A DNA stretch of 64,000 bases from Streptomyces sp. NBC_00691 (GTDB lineage: Bacteria; Actinomycetota; Actinomycetes; Streptomycetales; Streptomycetaceae). This document shows, in pieces, positions 1-8,519 of this stretch. The position numbers were made by a program, and so were the translations under genes. The DNA is taken from contig NZ_CP109007.1 in the NCBI RefSeq assembly GCF_036226665.1, positions 7,812,001-7,876,000 on the forward strand, given 5' to 3'. The notes beneath the pieces were generated by a model. That model had not been told where the DNA came from. It saw nothing but the letters and a program-made list of their open reading frames with translations, and ran no database searches. Within the stretch, counting starts at the first letter, position 1. Each line of letters opens with the position of its first letter.

Positions 1-395
1 GTCACGGTGGCCCGGTACACGGCCACGTCCCGGAAGAGGAGGTCGTTGTCCACCTCCTGGAAGTAGTCTCCGCCCAGCTCCGACAGCGGCACCTGGCCGC
101 AGATCGCCAGGACCGGCGCACCGCTCTTGGCCGCGTCGTACAGCCCGTTGAGCAGATGCACCGAGCCCGGGCCCACGGTGCCCATGCAGACCGCGAGGTC
201 GCCGGAGAGCTGGGCCCGCGCGCCGGCGGCGAAGGCCGCGGCCTCCTCGTGGCGGAAGCCCTTCCAGTCGATTCCCTCGGTGGTCCGGATGGCATCGGTG
301 ACGGGGTTGAGGGCGTCGCCGACCACGCCGAAGACGTGGCCGACACCGAGGTCCGTGAGGCCGTCGACGATCACCTGCGCGACGGTACGAGTCAT
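1..395 (-). CDS. Thiamine-diphosphate-dependent enzyme, pyruvate oxidase/dehydrogenase-like, N-terminal part
   Basis: The first 131 codons of a ThDP-dependent enzyme run off the left edge of the window. The reverse-strand translation starts MTRTVAQVIVDGL and contains GVVGDALNP and RHEEAAAFAAGA, the pattern of the PYR domain with the conserved Glu (in RHEEAA) that activates the thiazolium cofactor. The following CMGTVGPGSVHLLNGLYDA is typical of pyruvate oxidase/pyruvate:quinone oxidoreductase relatives. The ATG is preceded by a GGGAG ribosome binding site. The exact substrate cannot be decided from the N-terminus; acetolactate synthase or another member of the superfamily is possible but less likely. 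It lies 32 bp downstream of, and on the same strand as, the glutamate-synthase-like gene, so the two may be co-transcribed. Confidence 0.85.
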   Translation of the reverse strand, partial: MTRTVAQVIVDGLTDLGVGHVFGVVGDALNPVTDAIRTTEGIDWKGFRHEEAAAFAAGARAQLSGDLAVCMGTVGPGSVHLLNGLYDAAKSGAPVLAICGQVPLSELGGDYFQEVDNDLLFRDVAVYRATV

Positions 396-427
396 GGGGT
401 CTCCCTTCCGGAAGGACGTCGGACGGT

Positions 428-2011
428 TCACGAGAGCGTGAACCGGTCAGGATGAGCCGCGTTCCAGTCGCCTGCCCACGCGGCCGGCATCGATGCGGCC
501 GAGAGGAGCTGCCCCGGTTCGAGGGGCGCGTACAGCTCCGCATGGGACCGGACGGCGTCCGGTCCCACCCGGTGCAGGAGCATCCCGGGCCCGAGTCCGC
601 TCGGATCGTCGACGCCCATGGCCGCCATGATCTGCAGGGCGCTCTTGACCGTCGCCTCCTGGAAGCGCTGGACGCGCCGTGCCTTGTCCTCGACGTCGAG
701 GGCCCGGGCGCGCCTGCGGTCCTGGGTGGCGACCCCGACGGGACAGGTGTTGGTGTGGCAGCGCTGTGCCTGGATGCACCCGAGCGCGAACATCATGGCC
801 CGGGCCGAGTTCGTGTAGTCGGCGCCCTGGATCAGCCGCTTGACGATGTCGCTTCCGGTGGCCACCTTGCCGGAGGCGCCGATCCGTATCCGGTCGCGCA
901 GGCCCGCGCCGACGAGCGCGCGATGGACCGTCGTCAGGCCTTCGGTGAGGGGAAGGCCGACGGTGTCCGCGAACTCCAGCGGCGCGGCCCCGGTGCCGCC
1001 CTCCGCCCCGTCGACGACGATGAAGTCGGGCGTGATGTCCTCCTCCAGCATCGCCTTGCAGACGGCGAGGAATTCGCGGCGCGATCCCACGCACAGCTTG
1101 AAGCCCACCGGTTTGCCCCCGGAGAGTTCCCGCATGTGGTGGAGGAACCGCACCAGTTCCCGGGGAGTCCGGTAGACGCGGTGGTACGGCGGCGAGATCA
1201 CGGTGCGGCCCTCGGGGACACCCCGGACAGCGGCGATCTCCCGGCCGACCTTGGAGCCGGGCAGGACGCCTCCGATGCCGGGCTTGGCGCCCTGGCTGAT
1301 CTTCAGCAGGACGCAGGCGACCTGGTCGAGTGCGGCCTTCTCCGCGAACTGGCGCGGGTCGAAGCCGCCGTCCTCGCCGCGGCAGCCGAAGTATCCCGTG
1401 CCGATCTCCCAGACGAGGTCCCCGCCGGGGGAGAGGTGGTGCTCCGATATCCCGCCCTCGCCGGTGTCGTGCGCGAAGCCGCCGCGCCGGGCCCCCTCGT
1501 TCAGGGCGCGTATCGCCCGGTGGGAGAGGGCACCGAAGCTCATCGCCGACACGTTGAGCAGGGCCATGTCGTAGGGCCGGTCGCACCCGGGGCCCCCGAT
1601 CCGGACCTTCGGCGGCGCGGTCGGCACAGGGAGCGGGGCCATGGAGGGGACGAGGTACTCGGTGCCGGGTTGTTCCAGCTCCAGCTCGGTTCCGAAGGGG
1701 TCCTCGCCGTCCGTCCCCTTGGAGCGTTCGTACACGATCGAGCGGGTGTCGCGATCGAAGGGCACGCCGTCGACGTTCCGTTCGACGAAGTACTGCTGCA
1801 CTTCGGGACGGATCGACTCCATCGCGAACCGCAGGTGTCCCAGGACCGGGTAGTTGCGCAGGATCGAGTGACGCCGCTGCGCGAGGTCGTACGAGGCGAC
1901 CGCCGCGAGCAGCAGGGTGGGGCCGGCCGCGCACCACCACCAGGGGGACACGGCGAGGGCCAGCAGGCCGGAGGCGAGCGCGGCGAGTGCCACGGGAAGA
2001 ATCTTCACCAT
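428..2011 (-). CDS. FMN-binding glutamate synthase family protein (GltB2-like)
   Basis: A 527-residue protein with the FMN/3Fe-4S synthase domain of glutamate synthase but no glutaminase domain. The first 45 residues hold two hydrophobic segments (LPVALAALASGLLALAV and a second beginning CAAGPTLLLAA), so it is probably membrane-anchored. The synthase barrel shows GEGGISEHH, KISQGAKPGIGG and VVDGAEGGTGAAP. Three cysteines near residues 411-425 (CIQAQRCHTNTCPVGVATQ) match the C-x5-C-x4-C ligands of the 3Fe-4S cluster in GltS. Start: the open frame extends 166 codons further upstream, but the ATG at 2011 begins the hydrophobic anchor, and the upstream stretch reads as non-coding. Stand-alone proteins of this family are common in actinobacteria; the physiological acceptor is not known, so true glutamate synthase activity is inference. 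Confidence 0.88.
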   Translation of the reverse strand: MVKILPVALAALASGLLALAVSPWWWCAAGPTLLLAAVASYDLAQRRHSILRNYPVLGHLRFAMESIRPEVQQYFVERNVDGVPFDRDTRSIVYERSKGTDGEDPFGTELELEQPGTEYLVPSMAPLPVPTAPPKVRIGGPGCDRPYDMALLNVSAMSFGALSHRAIRALNEGARRGGFAHDTGEGGISEHHLSPGGDLVWEIGTGYFGCRGEDGGFDPRQFAEKAALDQVACVLLKISQGAKPGIGGVLPGSKVGREIAAVRGVPEGRTVISPPYHRVYRTPRELVRFLHHMRELSGGKPVGFKLCVGSRREFLAVCKAMLEEDITPDFIVVDGAEGGTGAAPLEFADTVGLPLTEGLTTVHRALVGAGLRDRIRIGASGKVATGSDIVKRLIQGADYTNSARAMMFALGCIQAQRCHTNTCPVGVATQDRRRARALDVEDKARRVQRFQEATVKSALQIMAAMGVDDPSGLGPGMLLHRVGPDAVRSHAELYAPLEPGQLLSAASMPAAWAGDWNAAHPDRFTLS

Positions 2012-2243
2012 GGACGGCCGTCTGTCCCGGATGGGCTGAGCCAAGCACGGAGGGGCGGGAGTGACGAGGGGAGCGGAAGCGCGATGTCCGAGTGAGACTC
2101 CTTCCTGTCGTGCGAGGAGGTCACCCCGGACGAGCTGGGGCTCGGGGCAGGCTGATCGGCCGGAAATCCCACTCCCGCGGGTCACACCGCGCCCTAGACT
2201 GCGACCGCTCCAAGACCTGGAGATGATCGGAAGGGTGTGCAAG

Positions 2244-2969
2244 ATGAGACGAGCACTGATCAGTGCATTCGCGGCCGCGGCGTTGGTGGTGACCGGCGGG
2301 AGCGTCGCCACCGCTTCCGACAGTGCTCCGCCGCGCACCACGCACGGTCCTTGCCAGTACAGCCAGACCCCGGACGAGCCGCCGGCGCGCCGTGTCCCGC
2401 TGCCGCCCGACCCACGGCGCACCCCTGATCGCGGCACGGTCGACCTGGCTGTTCCGACCAGCCAGGGCCCGCTTCCGCTGCGCTTGGACCGGGCCAAGGC
2501 GCCGTGCACGGTCCAGAGTTTCCTGCACCTGGCACGGCACGGTTTCTACGACCGTACGGTGTGTCACCGCCTGACGGCGTACCCGACGCTGAAGGTCCTG
2601 CAGTGCGGCGACCCGACCGGCACCGGTGAGGGCGGGCCCGGGTACAAGTACAAGGACGAACTCCCGGTGGACCTGCCGCCCGCGGCCACGGATCCCACGG
2701 GCACGCGCCGGCTCTACGGACGCGGCCTGCTGGCGATGGCCAACGCCGGCCCGAACACGAACGGCTCACAGTTCTTCGTCGTCTACGGCGACTCCGCGCT
2801 GCGACCGAACTACACGGTGTTCGGCACGGTCGGCCCCGCCGGTCTGGTGACGCTCGACAAGGTCGCCGCCGGAGGCATCGAGCCGACGGCGGAGGACCCG
2901 GCACCGGTCGACGGCACCCCCGCACTGCGGACGGAGCTGCTGCACGTCCGGCTGTCCTGTCGGCACTGA
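2244..2969 (+). CDS. Exported cyclophilin-type peptidyl-prolyl cis-trans isomerase
   Basis: A 241-residue protein with an N-terminal signal peptide (MRRALISAFAAAALVV, cleavage near ATA-SDS) and no lipobox cysteine, so it should be released outside the membrane. The cyclophilin fold is shown by VQSFLHLARHGFYDRTVCHRL, LQCGDPTGTGEGGPGY and the hallmark GLLAMANAGPNTNGSQFFV. The Phe-Phe pair of the active site is present. Start: the ATG at 2244 has GGAAGG nine bases upstream; the in-frame ATG at 2223 has its purine-rich stretch only four bases away. It would catalyse proline isomerisation during folding of exported proteins. It is convergent with the SMI1 gene to its right, with a hairpin between them. 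Confidence 0.87.
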   Translation: MRRALISAFAAAALVVTGGSVATASDSAPPRTTHGPCQYSQTPDEPPARRVPLPPDPRRTPDRGTVDLAVPTSQGPLPLRLDRAKAPCTVQSFLHLARHGFYDRTVCHRLTAYPTLKVLQCGDPTGTGEGGPGYKYKDELPVDLPPAATDPTGTRRLYGRGLLAMANAGPNTNGSQFFVVYGDSALRPNYTVFGTVGPAGLVTLDKVAAGGIEPTAEDPAPVDGTPALRTELLHVRLSCRH

Positions 2970-2985
2970 CGCACCGCGTCGGAGA

Positions 2986-3001
2986 GCGCACCCCTGTGCG
3001 C
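2986..3001. terminator. Short hairpin between convergent genes
   Basis: GCGCAC and GTGCGC form a six-base-pair stem with a CCCT loop between the ends of the cyclophilin gene (+) and the SMI1 gene (-). There is no T-tract, as is common in Streptomyces. Its position suits a shared terminator; the short stem keeps confidence moderate. Confidence 0.4.
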
Positions 3002-3009
3002 CCCGCCCG

Positions 3010-3558
3010 TCAGCCGCCCAGGATCTCGTCGTTCGGGTCGAAGGTGTGGTCGTCGGCCGGCAGGTTGTCGAGGATGTCGGAGTGGATCTCTCCGGTGAGC
3101 ACGGAGAGGATGAACCGGGCACTCGGCACCGGGTGGTGCTCCCACTCCGGTCCGCGGCCCGCGTTCGCCAGGACGGTCCAGTCCTCGGGGCGCACGTTCT
3201 CGCCGGTGAGCCAGTAGAGGTAGGCGCCCGTCCCCTCGATGTACGCGAAGGGGAGCAGCCCCGCGCCGTCGTCCTCCAGCTGCTCGGGACGGGGCTCGGG
3301 GCCGATCTCCCACAGCCGGGCCAGTACCTCGGCGCGCTCCCCCTTCATGGCCAGGAGGTCGTAGTCGGGGTCGGCGCAGTCGGGCTCCAGGATCCAGATC
3401 GTCTCGTCGAAGACGCCCCCGCCGTAGGCGTCGACGAGGTCCTTGAAGTCCTCCGGCAGGGCGCTGCCCAGGCGGGCCTCGACCTCGGGCCAGGCCCTCG
3501 GCCGGCGCTCCGCCGGCGGGGGGACGAGGCGGGTGAGCTGTTCCACGTCAGGGTGCAT
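3010..3558 (-). CDS. SMI1/KNR4 family protein, probable immunity protein to the Rhs toxin
   Basis: A 182-residue cytoplasmic protein with the SMI1/KNR4 (SUKH) layout: an early LGSALPEDFKDLVDAYGGG segment, then DETIWILEP, a central LLPFAYIEGTGAYLYWL strand pair and an acidic C-terminal half. SUKH proteins are a leading class of immunity proteins in bacterial polymorphic toxin systems. The gene begins 22 bp after the stop of the Rhs toxin gene on the same strand, in the standard toxin-then-immunity order, with a GGAGA ribosome binding site in the gap. The inference that it neutralises the adjacent nuclease domain rests on this order and on family precedent, not on any direct motif. Confidence 0.85.
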   Translation of the reverse strand: MHPDVEQLTRLVPPPAERRPRAWPEVEARLGSALPEDFKDLVDAYGGGVFDETIWILEPDCADPDYDLLAMKGERAEVLARLWEIGPEPRPEQLEDDGAGLLPFAYIEGTGAYLYWLTGENVRPEDWTVLANAGRGPEWEHHPVPSARFILSVLTGEIHSDILDNLPADDHTFDPNDEILGG

Positions 3559-3580
3559 CAGGGTGTCTCCGGGAGAGGGC

Positions 3581-6500
3581 TCAGGGCTTGGGGACGTTCA
3601 GGATAGTGATGTGGTTGGTCGGGGACGCGCCTTCGTAGGGGGTGAACTGGAACCCCTTGTTTCCGGTGGCGTGGATCGACAGGCCGATCGGGACCAGGTC
3701 CGTCGGGTCGTTGGTCCGGTAGATCGGGGTCACTGTGTAGTTGATCGTCTCGTTGTTCTTGTCCACGGCGTGCCGGATCTGGTCCTCGATCGCCTTCATG
3801 ACCGGGCTGTTGGCGTTCCGGTGCATGGCCACGAAGTTGCGGGTGTCCTTGTTGGAGCCGCCGATCTGGGCGCCGAGCAGGTGGGTCTTGTTCCAGCCCT
3901 TGTACTTCTGGTAACCGACGACGTTCGTCGGCGGCTTGGTCTTGCCGCCCGTCATTCCCGGTTCGATCCTCGCGCGCATGGTGCCGGACCGGCCGCCCGG
4001 TCCGGTGCTGAACCGGACGCGGCCGCCCCAGGTGGGGTCGTTCTCGTCGCACGGGGTCAGGCCGAGCGGATCCTGGAGGGTGAAGGGGTTGTCGACGTAG
4101 GCGAACGGGTTGGGGCCGGGGTCGAGTCCGAGCGGGTCGAGCGTGAGGTAGCGCGCGGTCTCCGGGTCGTAGTGGCGGAAGTAGTTGTGGTGGAGTCCGG
4201 TCTCCGGGTCGTAGTACTGGCCGGGGAAGCGCAGTGGTGTGTACGAGGAGGCGTCCCGGTTCCACACGGTGACGCCCCAGACGGTGCTGCGGCTGTGCCA
4301 GGCGATGTGCCCGTTCTCGTCGACCATCTCGGTCGGCGTGCCGACGAGATCCGTCACGATGGCGAAGAAGCGCTGGTCGACGATGTCCTGCGGGGCTTCG
4401 GCGGCCGACTTGCTCTCGACCTGGAGCAGCGGCCGGTAGCCGTCGTGCTCCCAGGTAAGATGGACCGCTTCGGCGGTGTCCCGGCCCCGCGTGGTCTGCT
4501 CGACCAGGGTGCTGCCGTCCCAGGAGAACAACGTCTCCTCGACGACGGACGTGCCGTCGGCTGCCAGCCGCTCCTTCGCCACGCGGCGGCCGAGCGGGTC
4601 GTACCGGTAGCGCCAGCGGGTCCCGTCGGGGGTGGTGACGCCCGTGAGGCGGTCCTCCGCGTCCCAGGCGTAACGCCAGGTGTCCGGCTTGCGGGACAGC
4701 CGGGTCTTCTGACGCAGCACCACGCGGCCCTGGGCGTCGTACTCGTAGCGCACGGCCCCCGCGCCGACGAGTCGGCTGCCCTCGTACCGCCGGCCGCCGG
4801 TGGCCTCCGCCCCGGGCATGGTGGCGGGCCAGGAGGCGTGGTGCTGGTTGCCCGCCTCGTCGTACGCGTAGTTCTCCTGCCATCCGGGCCCCTCGGCGGC
4901 GGTGACGCGCCCGGTGCCGTCGAGGGAGAAGGCGCGTCGTGTGGCCCGGGAGCCGGTGACGGCGAGCAGTCGCCCGTCCTGGTCCCAGCTGTAGCGACGC
5001 TCCCTGCGGCGGTCGGCCGCGGTGGCGCCGTCCTCGGTCGCGGGGGCGGACGGGGCGAGGACCTGGGCCTCCAGCCGGCCGACGGGGTTCCAGGTGTGGG
5101 CGAGGCGGAAGACGTCCTCGAGGGTCCGGGTGATCTCGCGGCCGACGGCGTCGTAGGTGAACCGCAGGGTCCGTCCGGCGACGGTGAGGGCGTCGCGGTG
5201 GCCGGCCTCGCCGTAGGACTGCCGGGTCACGGTCCCGGACGGCGTGGTGCGGGTGAGCCGGCGGCCGGCGGCGTCGCAGGTGGTGGCCACGGTCCGGCCG
5301 TCGACGGTCTCGGCGACGACGCGGCCGACCGCGTCGTAGGCGTACTCCAGGACGGACTCGGGTGACTCGGCCCGCAGGAGGCGTCCGTCGGCGTCGTGCG
5401 CGTAGTGGACGAGGTGACCGGCGATGTCCTTCTCGACGAGGTTTCCGACGCTGTCGTAGCGGTAGCCGGTGGTCTGCCCCAGCGCGTTGGTGCGGCCGGT
5501 GAGCATGCCCGCCGCGTCGTAGGCGTACGAGGTGGTGCTGCCGTCGTAGTCGGTCTCGGCGATCAGCCGGCCGGTCGCGTCGTAGGCATAGCCCCAGGTC
5601 AGCCCACGGGCGTCGGTGGTCGCGACGAGCCGCCGCTCCGAGTCGTGACGGAAGCCGATTCGCGTGCCGTCCGGGTTCCTGATCTCGGTCGGCAGGTCGA
5701 AGTGGGTGTACGCGTACGCGGTGGTCCGGCCCGACGGGTCCGTGTACCGGAGGCAGTTGCCCTCACCGTCGTACGCCCACTGCTCGGCGGTGCCTGCGGA
5801 GGAGGTGCGCGAGGTCAGAGCGCCTTCGACGGACCAGGTCAGCCGCGTGCCTCCGCCGAGCGGGTCGGTGACCTCTGCCGGCCGGCCGAACGCGTCGTAG
5901 GCGCACCGGGTGACTGCTCCGGTGGGGTCCGTCAGAGCGGTGGCCAGTCCGGCCCGGTCGCGCTCGATGGTCACCGTGTTGCCGACAGGATCGGTGACGG
6001 AGGTGGTGGCGCCCCGTCCGTTGGAGGTGTAGGTGGTGCGGGCGCCCGCGGGGTCGGTGAGCATGGTGCGGTTCCCGTGCTCGTCGTACCGGTGGTGCCA
6101 GGTCGCGCCGTTCGGCTCGGTCACGGTGGCGGGCAGGCCGAGTTCGTTGTACGAGACGCTGGTGATCCGCCCGTCGGGCCGCAGGACGCTCGTGGGGCGT
6201 CCCTTGTCGTCGTACGTGATGCGCACGGTCGCCCCGAGCGGGTCGCCGGCGGAGACGACGCGGTCGTGTTCGTCGTACGAGCTGGTGCTGGTGTGGCCGA
6301 GGGCGTCCGTCCACGCGACGAGGCGGTAACGGGCGTCGAACCGGAACGCGGTGGTCGCCCCGGTGGAGTCGGTGTAACGGGTGGTCCTGTGGGACTCGTC
6401 GGCGTGGTCGTACGACAGCGTGGCGGACATGATGCCGTCGGGGCCGACCGTCTCGGCTACGCGGCCCGCGGAGTCGTACACGTAGCGGAACGTGCTGTCG

Positions 6501-8359
6501 TTGCGGTCCGTCCACGAGGTGATCCGGGCGTCTCCGTCATACGCGAACAGGGACGGCAGTCCGGAGGAGTTGGTGACCCGGGAGAGGTTGCCGTGCTCGT
6601 CGTAGCCGTAGGACAGCACAGTGACGGGACCCGTCGGGGTGCGGAGGGACAGCTCCGTGATCCGGCTGCCGTCGGTGGCCAACTGGGCCTGGTAGCCGCC
6701 GTCGTGGGCGATGACGCTCGGCGAGCCGTCCGGGCGGCGGGCGAAGGTGACGCCGTTGCCGTGGCGGTCTTCCACCTCCGTCAGCCAGTACGCGGTGGAG
6801 GCCGCGTAGGGATCGCCGGTGAAGTACCGGGAGAGCCCGGTGTCGGGATCGGTGACGCGGTACGTCGTCCGGGCGTCCGCTTCCTCGCTGTGCGACAGCG
6901 CCAGACGCGGGCCCTCGACGGGCAGGACCGGATCGTCGCCGGCGGCGGGAACCCGGGGGTAGACCAGGAGGCTGCCGTCCTCCCGGGCCCATATGAGCCC
7001 GCCCCCTGTCGGATCGACCTCCAGCCGCTCGTCCAGGGTGGACGCCCAGCTGCGGCCGAACCACTGACCGTAGCGGTACTGCGAGAGGTGGACACGGCGC
7101 AGGGTCAGGGGAAGCACACCCGGCAGGTCGAGGTCGGTCTGCGCCAGGATCATCTCTCCCGTCGCCACGTCGATGGGGTCACCCTCGCAGTGCGTCCTGT
7201 CCAGCGGGATGCTGTTGCGCTGTGCGTCCCCGCGGGCGTTGCGCAGGGCGTTGGGCCGGGTTCGGACGTCGTCGTCGCGACGTCGGTCGCCGGAGCCCGG
7301 CTTGCCGCCCCCGCCGCCTTCGTCGTGGTCGCCCTTGCGCTGACGGGCGATGCGGTCGCGGGTGTTGTCGTCGTTGTTCTTGTGGTCCTTGGAGATCTGT
7401 GTGACGGCCTTGGGGAGTGTCTCGCCGATGTGGTCGCCCATGGTCTTGGCGGACTTCACCAGTGCGCCCATGGCCTTCTCGATGACCGGGTCCAGCGCGT
7501 CGGCGATGTCGTCCCGGCCCTTGTTGCGGCCCTGATGCCCCTTGGCTCTGGTCAGCTTTCCGGCGGTCCTGCCGTGGATGCCGACGCTGACACCGTTCAG
7601 CCTCGTGCCGGCCTGGTCGTGTTCGTCGTGCTCGATGTGGAAGCCCTTGCCCTTGCCGCCACCGCCACCGCCACCGCCCCCGGCGGAGGCGAGCGTCAGG
7701 CCCTCCTTGGCGCCCTGCACCCCCTGGCCGAAGCCGTCCTTGCCGGCCTGCTTCGTCTGGTCGAGGTCGACACCGTTCTGAACGCCCAGCGCGTCCATGC
7801 TCACCTGGACGACCAGGTCCGCCGCCATGTTCTCCAACGCGGCCACGACCGGCTCGGTCATGACGGAGACGATGTGGCCGACGGCCTCCTCCATCGCCTG
7901 TGTGATCAGCTTCAGCAGTTGCTTCTTCGTGAACGCGATCGCTCCCGCGCCGAGCAGCGCGGACAGCCCACCGGTCACCGGGATGAGCGCCATGGCGAGT
8001 CCGGTCTGCCCGGCCAGGACCCCGAGTTCCGCGACGGCCTTCCACTTCATGGCCTCGATCGCGCCCGCCGCGAGGTCCAGTGCCTCCGCGATCGTGCGGG
8101 CAGCGGAGACCATGTCCTTGAGGTGCTTGCCCTTGACCTGGGTCCAGTGCTCGTTGAGCGCGTCCATCGCCTCGCCGTGCCCCGACGACAGCAGACGCTC
8201 CATGTGGTTGTTGGCGAGCTGGCCGTCGTCGGCGAGGTCGTCCGCGAACTCCCGCAGCGCGTCCGCCATGTCGCGGTACGCGTCCTCGTCGACGTTGGGC
8301 CAGTTCACCCCCACCAGATCCAGCAGCGTGTCCGCCCAGTCCGGCACCGTCACAGCCAT
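3581..8359 (-). CDS. Rhs-repeat polymorphic toxin with WXG100-like N-terminus and C-terminal nuclease
   Basis: A 1592-residue modular toxin. Residues 1-100 resemble the WXG100-like helical export domain of actinobacterial type VII substrates (VGVNWPNVDEDAYRDMADAL, later LNEHWTQVKGKHL). A hydrophobic stretch follows (GLAMALIPVTGGLSALLGAG), then a poly-Gly linker near 230. A DUF6531-type segment (GDPIDVATGEMILAQTDLDL) leads into many YD/RHS repeats such as YDEHGNLSRVTNSSG and YDATGRLIAETDYDG. The RHS core ends with FPGQYYDPETGLHHNYFRHY and LTLDPLGLDPGPNPFAYVDN. The last 156 residues after DPLGL form a distinct domain with NKTHLLGAQIGGSNKDTRNF and HRNANSPVMKAIEDQI, matching DNA/RNA non-specific endonuclease toxins (Endonuclea_NS_2 type); the His in KTHLLG is the likely catalytic residue. 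Start chosen at the ATG of MAVTVPDW with a GGGGG stretch upstream; the frame stays open 24 codons further. No ESX genes are in the window. Confidence 0.9.
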   Translation of the reverse strand: MAVTVPDWADTLLDLVGVNWPNVDEDAYRDMADALREFADDLADDGQLANNHMERLLSSGHGEAMDALNEHWTQVKGKHLKDMVSAARTIAEALDLAAGAIEAMKWKAVAELGVLAGQTGLAMALIPVTGGLSALLGAGAIAFTKKQLLKLITQAMEEAVGHIVSVMTEPVVAALENMAADLVVQVSMDALGVQNGVDLDQTKQAGKDGFGQGVQGAKEGLTLASAGGGGGGGGGKGKGFHIEHDEHDQAGTRLNGVSVGIHGRTAGKLTRAKGHQGRNKGRDDIADALDPVIEKAMGALVKSAKTMGDHIGETLPKAVTQISKDHKNNDDNTRDRIARQRKGDHDEGGGGGKPGSGDRRRDDDVRTRPNALRNARGDAQRNSIPLDRTHCEGDPIDVATGEMILAQTDLDLPGVLPLTLRRVHLSQYRYGQWFGRSWASTLDERLEVDPTGGGLIWAREDGSLLVYPRVPAAGDDPVLPVEGPRLALSHSEEADARTTYRVTDPDTGLSRYFTGDPYAASTAYWLTEVEDRHGNGVTFARRPDGSPSVIAHDGGYQAQLATDGSRITELSLRTPTGPVTVLSYGYDEHGNLSRVTNSSGLPSLFAYDGDARITSWTDRNDSTFRYVYDSAGRVAETVGPDGIMSATLSYDHADESHRTTRYTDSTGATTAFRFDARYRLVAWTDALGHTSTSSYDEHDRVVSAGDPLGATVRITYDDKGRPTSVLRPDGRITSVSYNELGLPATVTEPNGATWHHRYDEHGNRTMLTDPAGARTTYTSNGRGATTSVTDPVGNTVTIERDRAGLATALTDPTGAVTRCAYDAFGRPAEVTDPLGGGTRLTWSVEGALTSRTSSAGTAEQWAYDGEGNCLRYTDPSGRTTAYAYTHFDLPTEIRNPDGTRIGFRHDSERRLVATTDARGLTWGYAYDATGRLIAETDYDGSTTSYAYDAAGMLTGRTNALGQTTGYRYDSVGNLVEKDIAGHLVHYAHDADGRLLRAESPESVLEYAYDAVGRVVAETVDGRTVATTCDAAGRRLTRTTPSGTVTRQSYGEAGHRDALTVAGRTLRFTYDAVGREITRTLEDVFRLAHTWNPVGRLEAQVLAPSAPATEDGATAADRRRERRYSWDQDGRLLAVTGSRATRRAFSLDGTGRVTAAEGPGWQENYAYDEAGNQHHASWPATMPGAEATGGRRYEGSRLVGAGAVRYEYDAQGRVVLRQKTRLSRKPDTWRYAWDAEDRLTGVTTPDGTRWRYRYDPLGRRVAKERLAADGTSVVEETLFSWDGSTLVEQTTRGRDTAEAVHLTWEHDGYRPLLQVESKSAAEAPQDIVDQRFFAIVTDLVGTPTEMVDENGHIAWHSRSTVWGVTVWNRDASSYTPLRFPGQYYDPETGLHHNYFRHYDPETARYLTLDPLGLDPGPNPFAYVDNPFTLQDPLGLTPCDENDPTWGGRVRFSTGPGGRSGTMRARIEPGMTGGKTKPPTNVVGYQKYKGWNKTHLLGAQIGGSNKDTRNFVAMHRNANSPVMKAIEDQIRHAVDKNNETINYTVTPIYRTNDPTDLVPIGLSIHATGNKGFQFTPYEGASPTNHITILNVPKP

Positions 8360-8519
8360 GGTCGAAAAGCCCCCGTGCGTAAACGTGTTCGCAGAATGCG
8401 AGTGCGAACACTTTGTCACGGGAGGACGCACATGATCAACGCGACCTCGCTCTCGTCCGGATGGTGGCGAAGCGGCCGACGCCCGGGGCGGGCGCCGGCC
8501 GCTTCTCCGGCCTTCCGGG

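Noticed and set aside
3443..5365. Open frame of 640 codons on the plus strand
   Set aside because: Also antisense to the Rhs gene, with low-complexity Val/Gly/Arg composition.
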